Positions 55,731 to 64,000 of a stretch of 64,000 nt of DNA are shown piece after piece (position 1 is the first letter of the stretch; every line of letters begins with the position of its first letter). This stretch comes from Paraconiothyrium sp. Pb-2020. Its lineage: Eukaryota > Ascomycota > Dothideomycetes > Pleosporales > Didymosphaeriaceae. Where the stretch lies: positions 1,922,001 to 1,986,000 of the forward strand of contig JAJUBI010000003.1 of NCBI GenBank assembly GCA_022419385.1, in the 5' to 3' direction. Below the pieces are notes generated by a model. That model ran no database searches. It was not told the DNA's origin and worked only from the letters and a program-made list of their open reading frames with translations. The position numbers and the translations under genes were made by a program.

Positions 55731-57767
55731 TCACTGCTTCCGCTTAGCGTTCCCATCCTCAGCCTCTCCGGTGAGAACTTCTCGTTTCCGCTCATCCAAC
55801 CCCTCGACGCCTTTGCCCCACGCACCCGCTCTCTTTCCCCATTTGACCGTCCCCCAAATGTGCGTCCAGGCAATCTTAGGCGGTGCATCCTCACGTGTCC
55901 GAAACGGGCTCTGGCCTTGTGGAATCATCTCGTTTGGTGCGCCCGCCCGCTCTTGCACCTTCGCTACAGGCATCACGTTCCCAGTCGCAGGTCTTGCCTT
56001 TTCCCAATGTCTCGACTCCCGCGGCAGGGGCCGCCAGCAATCCTCTTTCTCCCACCAAATCTGCGAGCACATCTCCCATATCCTACTCTCCGCGCGCTTA
56101 ACAGCGAAGCGCTCGTCTTCGCCAGTCAATCCGCCGATGTTGGCGAAGTCTGGGCCGTGGGTGCCTGTGCGACGCTCATCGGCGTAAGAGGAGCCTGGGC
56201 GGCGGAAGCGGTTTGGTGGGTCGTCTTCCAGGCTATCCATCGGCAGAGAGATAGAGGGATTGTAGGAGGAGGTGTTGGGCCGGAAGGGGCTGGTCAGATC
56301 TTGATGGATTTCTGAGTAGGTTTCTGGGTGCACTGCATCGTCCACTATCTCCTCTACGGTCTTCTCCGTCGAAGCCGAGCTTGGAAAGAAGATTTCATCC
56401 GGCGGAGCAACAGCAGCGATAAGAAGGCGGCACCGCGCTTCGTACATGGCATCTAGGAGGGTGATGAAGCGACGGGCTTCGTTCTTTTGCAGGAGTGTGA
56501 GTACCGGGACAGAGGTTATGATGATCGTGGAGTAAGTTGAGGCGAGGGTAATGTAGTCTGCGGGTCCCAGAGGGGCGCCGCAGATTTGGTCGAAGCTAAA
56601 AAGGGCAACGCCGTTGCATTGCAGAGGGATGTGCAAGGGTCGGCCGTAGACTCGTAGGGCGAAAGATGTCCACGCTATCCGTTGCAAAGCTGGTGTAGAT
56701 GTTGCGGTAAGGGCGCTTGTAGTCAAAGATTGGTGGTATAAATTGACCTCGGCTTCTGTGGCGGTGGAAGAGGGCGTGAGAAGGTAATGTTTTGGGAGGG
56801 TGACTTCCGAGTCTGCTGGCGTGGAAGCATCGTCTAACTCGGTGATGACACTCTGTTGGTCTAGCCCTTGTGAGTTGATTCTCGAAGTGGCATTTCCCGA
56901 GCAGATAGAAGAGCCCTCCATGCCTGTAATCCTCCGATAGTCTTGCTTGCCTTCCATTTCCCAGACCTCACACCTCGTCCGCAGAACCTCCAAGAACTGC
57001 GCGAATTCGCCTTTCTGCCCCGGCCCATCGTCTCTTCCCACCATGCCCTGCATACCCAGTCCCCACCCCAAACGACTTAGTCTTGAAACCGGCCTTGCAA
57101 ATTCCATTCCCGCAGCCTTCGCCAACTCTTCTGGCATGCGGTTACTCGTCGCTATCAAGACGCCGCCAAGCTGAAAGAAACTCGTCATAAGGTTTGATAG
57201 AATCTTGGATGCCGCGCGGTCTGGGAGCTGGAACTCATCGAGGAAGAGGATGGGCGATTTCTCGATGAGGTCTCGAGCTAGCCATAATAGGCTGTACTCA
57301 TCTTGAGCGACTCCGTCAAAGGGTGAGGAAGATCTTGAAGTGCGGAGTTCCTCCAGACGTGAGAGAGTTTGCAGCATGAATGTGTTAAAGTGCCATCTTC
57401 GCTTCTTGCGGTTCGGCAGACAGTCAGCGAAAAGGTCGATGAGCATACTCTTTCCAGTCCCGACTTCGCCATGCAGCATTAAGCCTTTCGGGGTTTGCAG
57501 CGCCATGGCAGCTTCGTGACTGGTCAGAGTACGTGTCAAAGCGAGAGAATCTCTTTTGTCTTTCTCCGCAAGGAGATATGTCCATAATCCCCTTGCGCGC
57601 TCAGGAGGGGCATTTCGACTGGTACCAACGGCACGACTTATTTGCTTTAGGCGATCTGAGTATTCGATTTTGGGTTCATAGTCTTTGAGGTTTTCATAGA
57701 GATTCTGAAGATGAAGGGCTGCAGGGCATGTTAGATCTTGTCTTGGCGGCTCAAGTGTTGATGTCAT
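55731..57767 (-). CDS. AFG1/LACE1-family AAA-type ATPase
   Basis: A single exon of 678 residues. Walker A is GEVGTGKS at 100-107, Walker B is 'ILFLDEFQLPD' at about 173-183, and a sensor-like 'ATSNRMPEEL' follows. The opening 'LHLQNLYENLKDY' is typical of the family. In yeast and animals AFG1/LACE1 is a mitochondrial inner-membrane ATPase that helps remove faulty respiratory-chain subunits. This copy is longer than yeast Afg1 because of low-complexity insertions after residue 270 and in the last 150 residues, and its first residues do not form an obvious presequence, so localisation is uncertain. It lies tail to tail with OTC. Confidence 0.9.
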   Translation of the reverse strand: MTSTLEPPRQDLTCPAALHLQNLYENLKDYEPKIEYSDRLKQISRAVGTSRNAPPERARGLWTYLLAEKDKRDSLALTRTLTSHEAAMALQTPKGLMLHGEVGTGKSMLIDLFADCLPNRKKRRWHFNTFMLQTLSRLEELRTSRSSSPFDGVAQDEYSLLWLARDLIEKSPILFLDEFQLPDRAASKILSNLMTSFFQLGGVLIATSNRMPEELAKAAGMEFARPVSRLSRLGWGLGMQGMVGRDDGPGQKGEFAQFLEVLRTRCEVWEMEGKQDYRRITGMEGSSICSGNATSRINSQGLDQQSVITELDDASTPADSEVTLPKHYLLTPSSTATEAEVNLYHQSLTTSALTATSTPALQRIAWTSFALRVYGRPLHIPLQCNGVALFSFDQICGAPLGPADYITLASTYSTIIITSVPVLTLLQKNEARRFITLLDAMYEARCRLLIAAVAPPDEIFFPSSASTEKTVEEIVDDAVHPETYSEIHQDLTSPFRPNTSSYNPSISLPMDSLEDDPPNRFRRPGSSYADERRTGTHGPDFANIGGLTGEDERFAVKRAESRIWEMCSQIWWEKEDCWRPLPRESRHWEKARPATGNVMPVAKVQERAGAPNEMIPQGQSPFRTREDAPPKIAWTHIWGTVKWGKRAGAWGKGVEGLDERKREVLTGEAEDGNAKRKQ

Positions 57768-58159
57768 GTACTGTACCGAGGCGATGTTGTGCAGGGTCAG
57801 ACTGTATGCGATTGGTAGCTATGAGACTCCTGTATAGAACGAGAGGGTCAGTGATCGTAAGGCTTGACGCTCTGGGTGGCATTTGGAGCTTGCAGAGTTG
57901 ACATTGCTGGCCTGGAGTGAATAGCTGAGGGTGGTGGTTTGTAAGATCGGCACTAAGCTATATCTGTTTCCACGTGTCGGCTTTAGACCCGAGGATCGCC
58001 GGGTTAAGCATGCGCTGTCGAGAAAAGTCCAGGAAAGGTTCAAATGAAGAAGGAGATTTTGACACCTTAGTCGTTAAAGATGGAGGGAAAGCATTTAAAT
58101 GAATAAAGAACGTCTGGAGATGCTGCAGCTTTCAGCGAAATTCTCAATCAACCTCTGAA
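57768..58159. other. Intergenic: AFG1-like promoter and 3' end of the TRAPPC2L-like gene
   Basis: 391 bases between two genes on the same strand. No other feature recognised. Confidence 0.5.
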
Positions 58160-58799
58160 TCAAATAATGCTGACTCCAGGTGCCCATGCATCGCCTACTC
58201 TTTTGATTTCCTGAATGAACTTCTTGCTCGTGATTTGAGTCGAGCCATATCTTTGCTCGCCATTTTGTGTGACCGGCGAATGCTCGTCTGGGTTGTAGAA
58301 TGGATTGCGCAAGAGCACAATATATGCTGTCTGCAGCGCCCTAAAAGCCTGGGGTTGTCAGATGGTGATGCAAATAGTATAGGTGTGCTCATACTGGTTT
58401 GAGATCCGCATCTCGCAGTCCAACTGCTGTTGAAGACTTGGCATCTAACGGGTTCGCTGGCCGTCCCTCCATATCCACGACAACAACGAACTTCACGCCA
58501 GTGTTGGTCAGCCAACCGTACATAGCTAACCGCTCATCGACGGCTTGGAGAAGCCCAAAGTCTTGATCGACAGTCTTGTGGGGCATGCGGGCTTCGAAGA
58601 TATCTAGACATGATGACAGAAGGAACTGAAATTCCAAGGGTGCCCTCTCCTCCGGTGGAAACAACGAAATGTGAAGCGGATTATTCTAGAATGGAATTAG
58701 TAATACGTATCTGTGAAAACTATGATAAATTGAAGTGTATATGCTCACGTGTCTCCCGATGACCCCTATGCATGCTATTGATGGCACTCGGTTCGACAT
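58160..58799 (-). CDS. TRAPPC2L/Tca17-like TRAPP complex subunit
   Basis: Three exons, 58749-58799, 58395-58685 and 58160-58348, all phase 0, give 176 residues. The longin-like fold is recognisable from 'SIACIGVIGRH', 'NNPLHISLF', then 'LEFQFLLSSCLDIFE', 'KTVDQDFGLLQAVDERLAMYGWLTNTG' (motif in pieces) and 'AFRALQTAYIVLLRNPFY' near the end. This is the sedlin/TRAPPC2-like group, specifically the TRAPPC2L (yeast Tca17) branch, which helps assemble or stabilise TRAPP complexes acting in Golgi traffic. It shares a 319-base promoter with the complex I gene. Confidence 0.85.
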
Positions 58800-59118
58800 G
58801 ACGTTTGCCTATAGGTATATAGAAGCACCGGCGCGTCCTTTGCGATTACGAACTTATCAGGTGTCCAAGTCGAGTCCGGCTTCTGCGAACAGATAAGAGA
58901 GACGTTGTCGCCGAAACAGTGATGGCGAAGGTGTAAAGGTTCGCGCCTGCTCTTCCGACCAACCAGCGTCGACTTGACTCGGCAAGGTAATCGGGCGCTG
59001 TTGCCAAGCCCAAGGTTGACGATTTGACCTCACCATTGCACCTTTCTCGGCCATCGCCACCACGACCGATTGCTCTCCACTCCTTCCCCGGGCCCTTTCC
59101 TTTGTTCCGACAGCCACA
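58800..59118. other. Short bidirectional promoter (TRAPPC2L-like / NDUFS7)
   Basis: 319 bases between divergent starts; CT-rich leader on the NDUFS7 side. Confidence 0.55.
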
Positions 59119-59959
59119 ATGTTGTCGTCTACAAGGTCTGCCGCCTCAATGGCCCTCCGAGGTGCGTTCCATCGCTGCCACAGCATGCCGCCAGCCAGGA
59201 GCTAACCGTGTGGACAGCCAAACCGACAAATGCGCTGTTGCCCTACCGCGCTGGGAGCGTCGCCTTTCTCTCAAACACGTCGTCGAACAACGCGACGACC
59301 ATGCAAAAGCCGGGTCTCGTTGCTGGAGCGCCCGGAACACCGCCCCCGATGAAGCAGGCACGACGAGAAGTCCCGCTGCCGAGCCAGGAAGGAAAGAAAG
59401 GCGCCATGCAATACGCGCTGTATGTGGTTTTACCCCCGCTACTTCCGGGCGCCATTCGTAGAGGAGGCGGGTCATCGCATGGAGGGAAGCAAAACTGACG
59501 TCGGACAGTACCACACTCGATCAGATTGCCAACTGGGCGCGACAGAGCTCGCTCTGGCCTATGACCTTCGGTCTTGCCTGCTGCGCCGTCGAGATGATGC
59601 ATTTGTCCGCGCCCCGCTACGACCAGGACCGTCTCGGTATCATTTTTCGTGCCTCGCCGCGCCAGTCCGACGTAATGATTGTAGCCGGAACACTCACCAA
59701 CAAAATGGCTCCGGCCCTGCGACAGGTGTACGATCAGATGCCAGACCCTCGGTGGGTCATCTCCATGGGTAGTTGCGCAAATGGAGGAGGCTATTACCAC
59801 TACAGCTACTCGGTCACAAGAGGGTGCGACCGGATTGTGCCCGTGGATATTTACGTCCCTGGATGTCCGCCTACGGCAGAAGCCCTGATGTACGGCATTT
59901 TCCAGCTGCAGAAGAAGATGAGGCACACCAAGATTACCAGGATGTGGTACAGGAAGTGA
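59119..59959 (+). CDS. Mitochondrial complex I subunit NDUFS7/PSST (20 kDa, NuoB)
   Basis: Three exons, 59119-59161, 59218-59419 and 59509-59959, give 231 residues. The first exon is only 43 bases and supplies the start of a Ser/Ala/Arg-rich mitochondrial presequence. The mature part is highly conserved: 'LWPMTFGLACCAVEMM' with the adjacent Cys pair, 'SMGSCANGGGYYHYSYS' and 'IYVPGCPPTAEALMYG', giving the four Cys ligands of iron-sulfur cluster N2. This cluster hands electrons to ubiquinone. The first intron has GTGCGT, a GCTAAC branch site and a GGACAG acceptor; skipping it puts a stop in frame. Family identity is certain. Confidence 0.97.
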
Positions 59960-60755
59960 TCGCATTGTCCTTTACTGTTTTCTTACTATTATGTTCTTGC
60001 AATAGCTTGCGCGTGGGCATAGAGGTGCCCACTACTGTACAAAATGAACATTACACGAACAAGCGATTAGCAAAGGCATCCCTTCTTAATCCCAACTTGA
60101 CCTACTCCGGCTACTGACGTCACTCTAACTAGCATTCCGCACCACACGCATGTCTATGACTCCAGTCGTCCACAGGTATAATTAAATCACATGGTCAGGC
60201 GTCCCGTCGCGTAATAATGTGTACGGGTCGAAAGCGCGACGCAGCGAAAAGAGCCATTCTCGCACAGGAGTAAGAGAATGATGGCACTCCGTGACCGGAC
60301 TGCGGTGGGAACTGCAGGTTACTTTGTGCGAGGCATGTCCAGGTGGATGTCACTCAGTCAATTCAATATTGTAGCCATGAACCCGCGGCAAACTTCCACC
60401 TTCAAAGTTCATTGATCGTGCAATTGTCAACGCATCAGTCTCTTGGGTAAAGGAGCTGCTCTCCCTCACCAGCCTCGTTCGCTCTTGTACCTCACATTAT
60501 GTACAATACTCTACTCATCACACCCCCTCCTCGCTTCCGTGTTCCATCTTCACACTACTGCCTCGGACACACAATGTCAACCGCTTTGTTCGTGCAGTCA
60601 ATCCCTCCAAGCTGCCAGCACTGGCTTTCGTAGTAGTTGATCGTGAAAAAGACGCTGTTGAAACACTCCGCAATATATGTCGTTTCATTCGCACAGCGCG
60701 GAAGACAGCGGTCGCAAAATCGTGAATAACTCCCCTGCGCCTGGCATATCTCTAA
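59960..60755. other. Intergenic, no gene
   Basis: About 800 bases with no supported gene; holds the 3' UTR of the NDUFS7 gene. Confidence 0.5.
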
Positions 60756-61004
60756 CTATGATGTTGGAGTCGCAGTGGAAGCTGCGCTGGTGCTGGTTGC
60801 TGAAGAAGAAGTGGGAGTGGGAGTGGTAGGGGTTATGGCAAAGTTTTGCTCGACGCAGTACGATTTGCCGACAATGAGGTCGCAGCTATCAGCTAGACTT
60901 GGGTTCTGGATTACTTAGTATGCATGTAAGGATCAATGAGGGAAGCGCCTACGTTGGTTTTGAACTGCTCGAGGGTGTGTGGAACATAGCGAATCATATA
61001 TGTA
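60756..61004 (-). CDS. 3' part of a LysM-like secreted protein (possibly decayed)
   Basis: The last exon, 60756-60905, reads 'NPSLADSCDLIVGKSYCVEQNF', the second half of a fungal LysM domain, and then a 27-residue Thr/Pro/Ser-rich tail ending at TAG. A 47-base intron (GTAGGC donor, TACTAAG branch, CCAG acceptor) connects it to 'HTLEQFKTN' (up to about 61004), which fits the LysM helix before the Asn-Pro. I could not find upstream exons for the beginning of the domain or for a signal peptide in 61005-61260, so the gene may be truncated or I may have missed exons. LysM proteins bind chitin and often hide fungal chitin from host receptors. Confidence 0.4.
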
Positions 61005-61297
61005 CTAATAGTAATTAAAACCTACTAGACGTGGACAATGGCTGAGAAACCTCCACTCTGCCTTTTTGTTCCCATGGGCGGTGGCCGCAAACTTATGGAG
61101 GTGAGAATGTCGACGTCAAGCGGGTGTCGCACGCGGCGCCGGCTCAATGCCAGTCTCACGTGTTCTAGACATGGCTGCCTGGGTTCACTATACACCGTCG
61201 ACGGCAAAGGCAAGGGTATTGTCATGGCACTCGTTGTCTGAGCCGTGTCCTATATGGGGACGAAGCAAGTGGACTATGGAAGGGACGAGCATTGTGC

Positions 61298-61591
61298 AAT
61301 AACCCGCACTTTATGACAGCCGAGCATACACCGGAAGGTCGGCAGTGGGAATCATGGATGAACCTCCTCGACTTCACCGATGAACTAAACTCTAAAACGG
61401 TAGGATTTCGCCTTTATTATTACAGTGAAGTCCAGAACATGACTCACTGCACTGCGCCAATGCCCAATAACCCTTGCAACACCCACAAAGGCTGCGAAAG
61501 CGGCATATTCACCATTACCTATGTTGAAGAACGGAGACTCGCAAGAGAGTGGAACGTCACGTATGGAGACAATGTCGAGTTTGCATTATGA
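61298..61591 (+). CDS. Unrecognised open frame, partly antisense to the LysM-like locus region
   Basis: A frame open from about 61240, with a Met at 61313, gives a soluble sequence of ordinary composition ('EGRQWESWMNLLDFTDEL', several Cys and aromatic residues) ending at TGA/TAA near 61591. No family recognised. It could be the 3' exon of a small secreted protein or chance. Confidence 0.2.
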   Translation, partial: NNPHFMTAEHTPEGRQWESWMNLLDFTDELNSKTVGFRLYYYSEVQNMTHCTAPMPNNPCNTHKGCESGIFTITYVEERRLAREWNVTYGDNVEFAL

Positions 61592-61683
61592 TTCATGATC
61601 CATTATCGATAGCAAAGTATCGTACAACAAGCCCAAAGCCCTATCGAAACATGTCCAGATACCCTACTATAAGCTTCATCCGT

Positions 61684-62562
61684 CTACTGAATCAGGACCC
61701 TCCTGACCTCTGGAGCCTTCGCCTTAGGGACGGTGATACTAAGCAGACCGTTCCTAAGGCTAGCTGTCACATTAGCAACGTCAATCCTCTCCGGGAAGCG
61801 AAACGTGCGCTCGAAGGCGCCGTGGAAACGCCAACCCTCATTCTCTCGCTGCTGTTGCTGCTGCACAGCGGTCTCGGTCGCGGTAGTGGCGGGCTCCTCA
61901 GCAGCCTTCTCCTTGCCCTTGAGCTCTCTGGGCGCGTCAGAGTCGGTGTGAGCAGATATGGTGGATGAGGTCTCGGCACCAAGGTCCTCGAAGTCGTCTT
62001 CTACGGTGGCCTGGTAAGACCTATGCGAGTCGGTGTCGGAATGCGTGGGAGTAGCGGCACCGGAGGCGGTGGCCTCTTCGAGTTCGTGGAGAGTTATGCC
62101 ATCCATGGCCTCATGAGGAGCTTCGACCTCGTTTGTGGATGTGTCGGAAGATGTCTTGAAGGGCTGTGGCTGCTGCTGCTCCGTCTTCCTCTCTGTATTG
62201 CCCGAGAGTCTTAGGGTTTTGTCGTCCGTTACTTCAATCTCAATATGCTCCTGCTCGAAGCCGGGAATCTCAGCATCGACTTGGTATCCTCCTTGGTTCT
62301 CATGCACGTTGAAGTGCGCTCGAATGATGCGCTTGCGCTGTTGACGCCGAAGATGTGCTTTGCGGCGGGCCGCTTCTCGTTGAGTCTCTTCATCGAGTGC
62401 GCTGATCAATCCATCGACCTCGCTAAGGAATGGGGCGAATGAAGGGAATGATGGGCGCACAACGCGGCGGTAGGAGTGCTGTGGTCGTGGAGCGCACGCC
62501 CATGGATTGCACGGCTGGGGAGTGTAGGCTGGCGCAAAGCGTGGGGTAAGGAAGAAGGCCAT
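61684..62562 (-). CDS. Small heat-shock protein (Hsp20/alpha-crystallin) with a large internal insertion
   Basis: A single exon of 292 residues. The alpha-crystallin domain starts at about residue 80 ('FNVHENQGGYQVDAEIPGF'), continues to 'LRLSGNTERK' at ~126, and resumes at ~244 with 'WRFHGAFERTFRFPERID' up to 'NGLLSITVPKAKAPEVRRV'. Between lies a ~115-residue acidic, Ser/Thr/Gln-rich insertion. Small heat-shock proteins hold unfolding proteins in solution; yeast Hsp30-type fungal members often have a shorter insertion at this place. The start at 62562 was chosen because it opens directly with the family's hydrophobic N-terminus; an in-frame Met at 62637 lies in probable leader. TATA box and heat-shock element lie upstream. 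Confidence 0.93.
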   Translation of the reverse strand: MAFFLTPRFAPAYTPQPCNPWACAPRPQHSYRRVVRPSFPSFAPFLSEVDGLISALDEETQREAARRKAHLRRQQRKRIIRAHFNVHENQGGYQVDAEIPGFEQEHIEIEVTDDKTLRLSGNTERKTEQQQPQPFKTSSDTSTNEVEAPHEAMDGITLHELEEATASGAATPTHSDTDSHRSYQATVEDDFEDLGAETSSTISAHTDSDAPRELKGKEKAAEEPATTATETAVQQQQQRENEGWRFHGAFERTFRFPERIDVANVTASLRNGLLSITVPKAKAPEVRRVLIQ

Positions 62563-62715
62563 TTGTGGTAAGGTCCTTAGTAGTGTTGGTATGAGGTGGT
62601 TCGACGGTACGATGGCAAGAGTATCAAAGAGGCTCAAGGGTAGCGGTAGATCGTGGTGAAGATCTGAATTGTTGATCTGGGAATCTGATGGTCGATCTGG
62701 GGAGCATCGAACCTG

Positions 62716-62723
62716 CTTTTATA
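62716..62723 (-). promoter_or_regulatory. TATA box of the small heat-shock gene
   Basis: TATAAAAG on the minus strand, ~155 bases upstream of the ATG at 62562. Confidence 0.65.
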
Positions 62724-62859
62724 GACATAGTGATGGCTTCAGGCAGCGGCTGCATGCGTGTGCGAGGATGAGAAATCGCCGGATTCATAAGGGGCGTGGA
62801 GCATGCTCGAAGCGTGGAGGCGGCTCTGTGAGTTTCGTGGTACTTCGATCACAAGAGAG

Positions 62860-62882
62860 TTCTGGAAGTTGCGAGAATGTTC
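62860..62882 (-). promoter_or_regulatory. Heat-shock element (five nGAAn units, one mismatch)
   Basis: Read on the plus strand, alternating units at exact 5-base steps: TTC 62860, GAA 62865, TGC 62870, GAA 62875, TTC 62880. Four of five are perfect. It sits ~140 bases beyond the TATA box of the small heat-shock gene, where Hsf1 would bind as trimers. Confidence 0.75.
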
Positions 62883-63798
62883 CGTCATATCATCGGTATT
62901 CCCGGACGCCGAGGGTACGGGAGCTGTGGCTGAGACATCATGTGACTGTGGCGTCCCCTTGTGACCAGCCGTCATCGTGGGTAGAGTTAACATGACGCTT
63001 ATCGTGGACAGCCCAAGTGACATTCGATGCATTTCGATCCTCGTATGGGTGTTGCAGTACTATCGAATAGATTTGATTGTCTTGTTACTATCTCCTTGTG
63101 TTCATGAGTCATTCTCGTTCTCGTTATGAGCCAAACTATTTGCTTCCATTTGCGCATGAGCTTGGATCTCTCGTCCGGCTACCTCCGCGCAAAGCTGTGC
63201 GATGGCTGCGACCAGCTCCTCACGAAAACTCTTACCATGAAGAGCTTGGACTCATGCCAAAGGATAATCGCCTTTCCAAACATCTATATGGGTCGAGACA
63301 TTCCCAACTGGCTCCCAAAGACTCAGTGTGTATAGGAGCCGAGCTGAACTCTTCTAAAATTAGGCTTTGGACCAAACAATACCTACCATAGGTAGATCTC
63401 TTCGATGCAATTAGTTAAAGTGCTTTCCAAACCTTGTGCGATGCGCTAATCCTATATGCACTTACTCATACTTGCGTCAAGAAGACTGAGCCCTTTCTAT
63501 ATGCCTCTCCTATATGTGGGGGAAATTAGATCGTTCTTCTAGGCACCTCATCTTGATGAACGGAAAGAGCATGGAAGTACTTCAAAACCATCATGAATTT
63601 CCTAACGTGCTCGAGCAAAATGCACAGGCAGAATTCTCTGGGTATATGCTCTATGCATCAACCAAAGCAACATCGGCGAGCGAAACCATCGAATGTCTTA
63701 AGACAGTCAGAGTTACGGTCCAGAATGGGTAAAGTTTACCCCCATGTTAAGCAGGTCTTGCCTGCCTTAGGCCACGTCTAGTCGAAAGCAACCTCTTT

Positions 63799-63843
63799 GA
63801 GGGTGCGCGACGGAATCTTCCTGGCACAACCCCGCGCACCCTC
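63799..63843. repeat. 11-base perfect inverted repeat
   Basis: GAGGGTGCGCG at 63799-63809 and its exact reverse complement at 63833-63843, separated by 23 bases. Could form a stem-loop; no gene or element assigned. Confidence 0.7.
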
Positions 63844-64000
63844 CTTCGGAATTTTCGTTGGAATTATCAACATTCGGCGGCATCCCGCAAGACCGTGGGC
63901 TCCTACGTGAGCCGCGCATGGATCACGCAAGATATAGCTTTTGGACGTCGCGGGTTGCCGCTGCTCAGCACAGTCGAGCTTGATCTCCGCCAAATCAAGA

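Larger units (their letters stand above)
62563..64000. other. Upstream region of the small heat-shock gene and window end
   Basis: Apart from the TATA box, the heat-shock element and an inverted repeat, no feature is supported. Frames at 63077-63391 and 63514-63732 (plus) and 63778-63993 (minus) show no recognised domain. Confidence 0.5.

Noticed and set aside
1..64000. CRISPR arrays, bacterial operons, ribosome-binding sites, riboswitches
   Set aside because: The window is eukaryotic; no evenly spaced repeats or such elements are present.

Overview
The window is nuclear DNA of a filamentous ascomycete. The evidence is short spliceosomal introns (mostly 45-80 bases, GTAAGT/GTATGT-like donors, CTAAC-type branch sites, CAG/TAG acceptors) and a set of genes typical of moulds: a SepH-type septation kinase, two fungal rhodopsin-domain (SAT4/PTH11-like) membrane proteins, an R3H-SUZ protein, a Vfa1 homologue, a DUF3712-type vacuolar protein and a cysteine-rich secreted peptide. 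The style of the genes suggests Dothideomycetes, but the genus cannot be fixed from this window alone. No operon, CRISPR array, rRNA, confident tRNA or intact transposon was found.

Layout. 0-17 kb: the 3' end of a short-chain dehydrogenase, a rhodopsin-domain protein, the large SepH/Cdc7/Cdc15-like kinase (+), an APC-superfamily permease (-), a second rhodopsin-domain protein (+) and a GNAT acetyltransferase (+), with 1-2 kb gaps. 17-22.5 kb: gene-poor, holding one isolated small secreted cysteine-rich protein with its own TATA box (effector-like). 22.5-37.1 kb: denser and mostly housekeeping, with an R3H-SUZ protein (-), a zinc-knuckle/RS protein (+), a Cwf18/CCDC12 splicing factor (-), a mitochondrial PPR protein (+), a secreted astacin-type metalloprotease (-), a TatD nuclease (-) and a Vfa1 homologue (+). 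37.1-41.5 kb: gene desert. 41.5-47.5 kb: a C2H2 zinc-finger protein (-) and a YVH1/DUSP12 phosphatase (+) flank a 2.2 kb GC-rich region with small tandem repeats. 47.5-50.8 kb: second gene desert. 50.8-60 kb: a compact block with a vacuolar Tag1-like/DUF3712 protein (-), ornithine carbamoyltransferase (+), an AFG1-family ATPase (-), a TRAPPC2L/Tca17-like subunit (-) and complex I subunit NDUFS7/PSST (+). 60-64 kb: the 3' part of a LysM-like secreted protein (-), a small heat-shock protein (-) with a near-perfect heat-shock element upstream, and no clear gene to the end.

How the genes relate. Neighbours are not a biosynthetic cluster; most are unrelated housekeeping genes. Several pairs share short divergent promoters of about 320-400 bases (Cwf18/PPR, Tag1-like/OTC, TRAPPC2L/NDUFS7). 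Four products are mitochondrial or probably so (PPR, OTC, AFG1-like, NDUFS7), and TatD may have a mitochondrial form from an upstream start. Two genes that should be conserved (R3H-SUZ exon 1 and the C2H2 protein) show a one-base reading-frame break that no ordinary intron explains; these are the best places to check for assembly indels or real lesions. I found no convincing undescribed multi-gene system. The most biologically interesting items are the isolated effector-like peptide, the split small heat-shock domain with its heat-shock element, and the decayed secreted-protein fragments near 33.8 and 60.8 kb.
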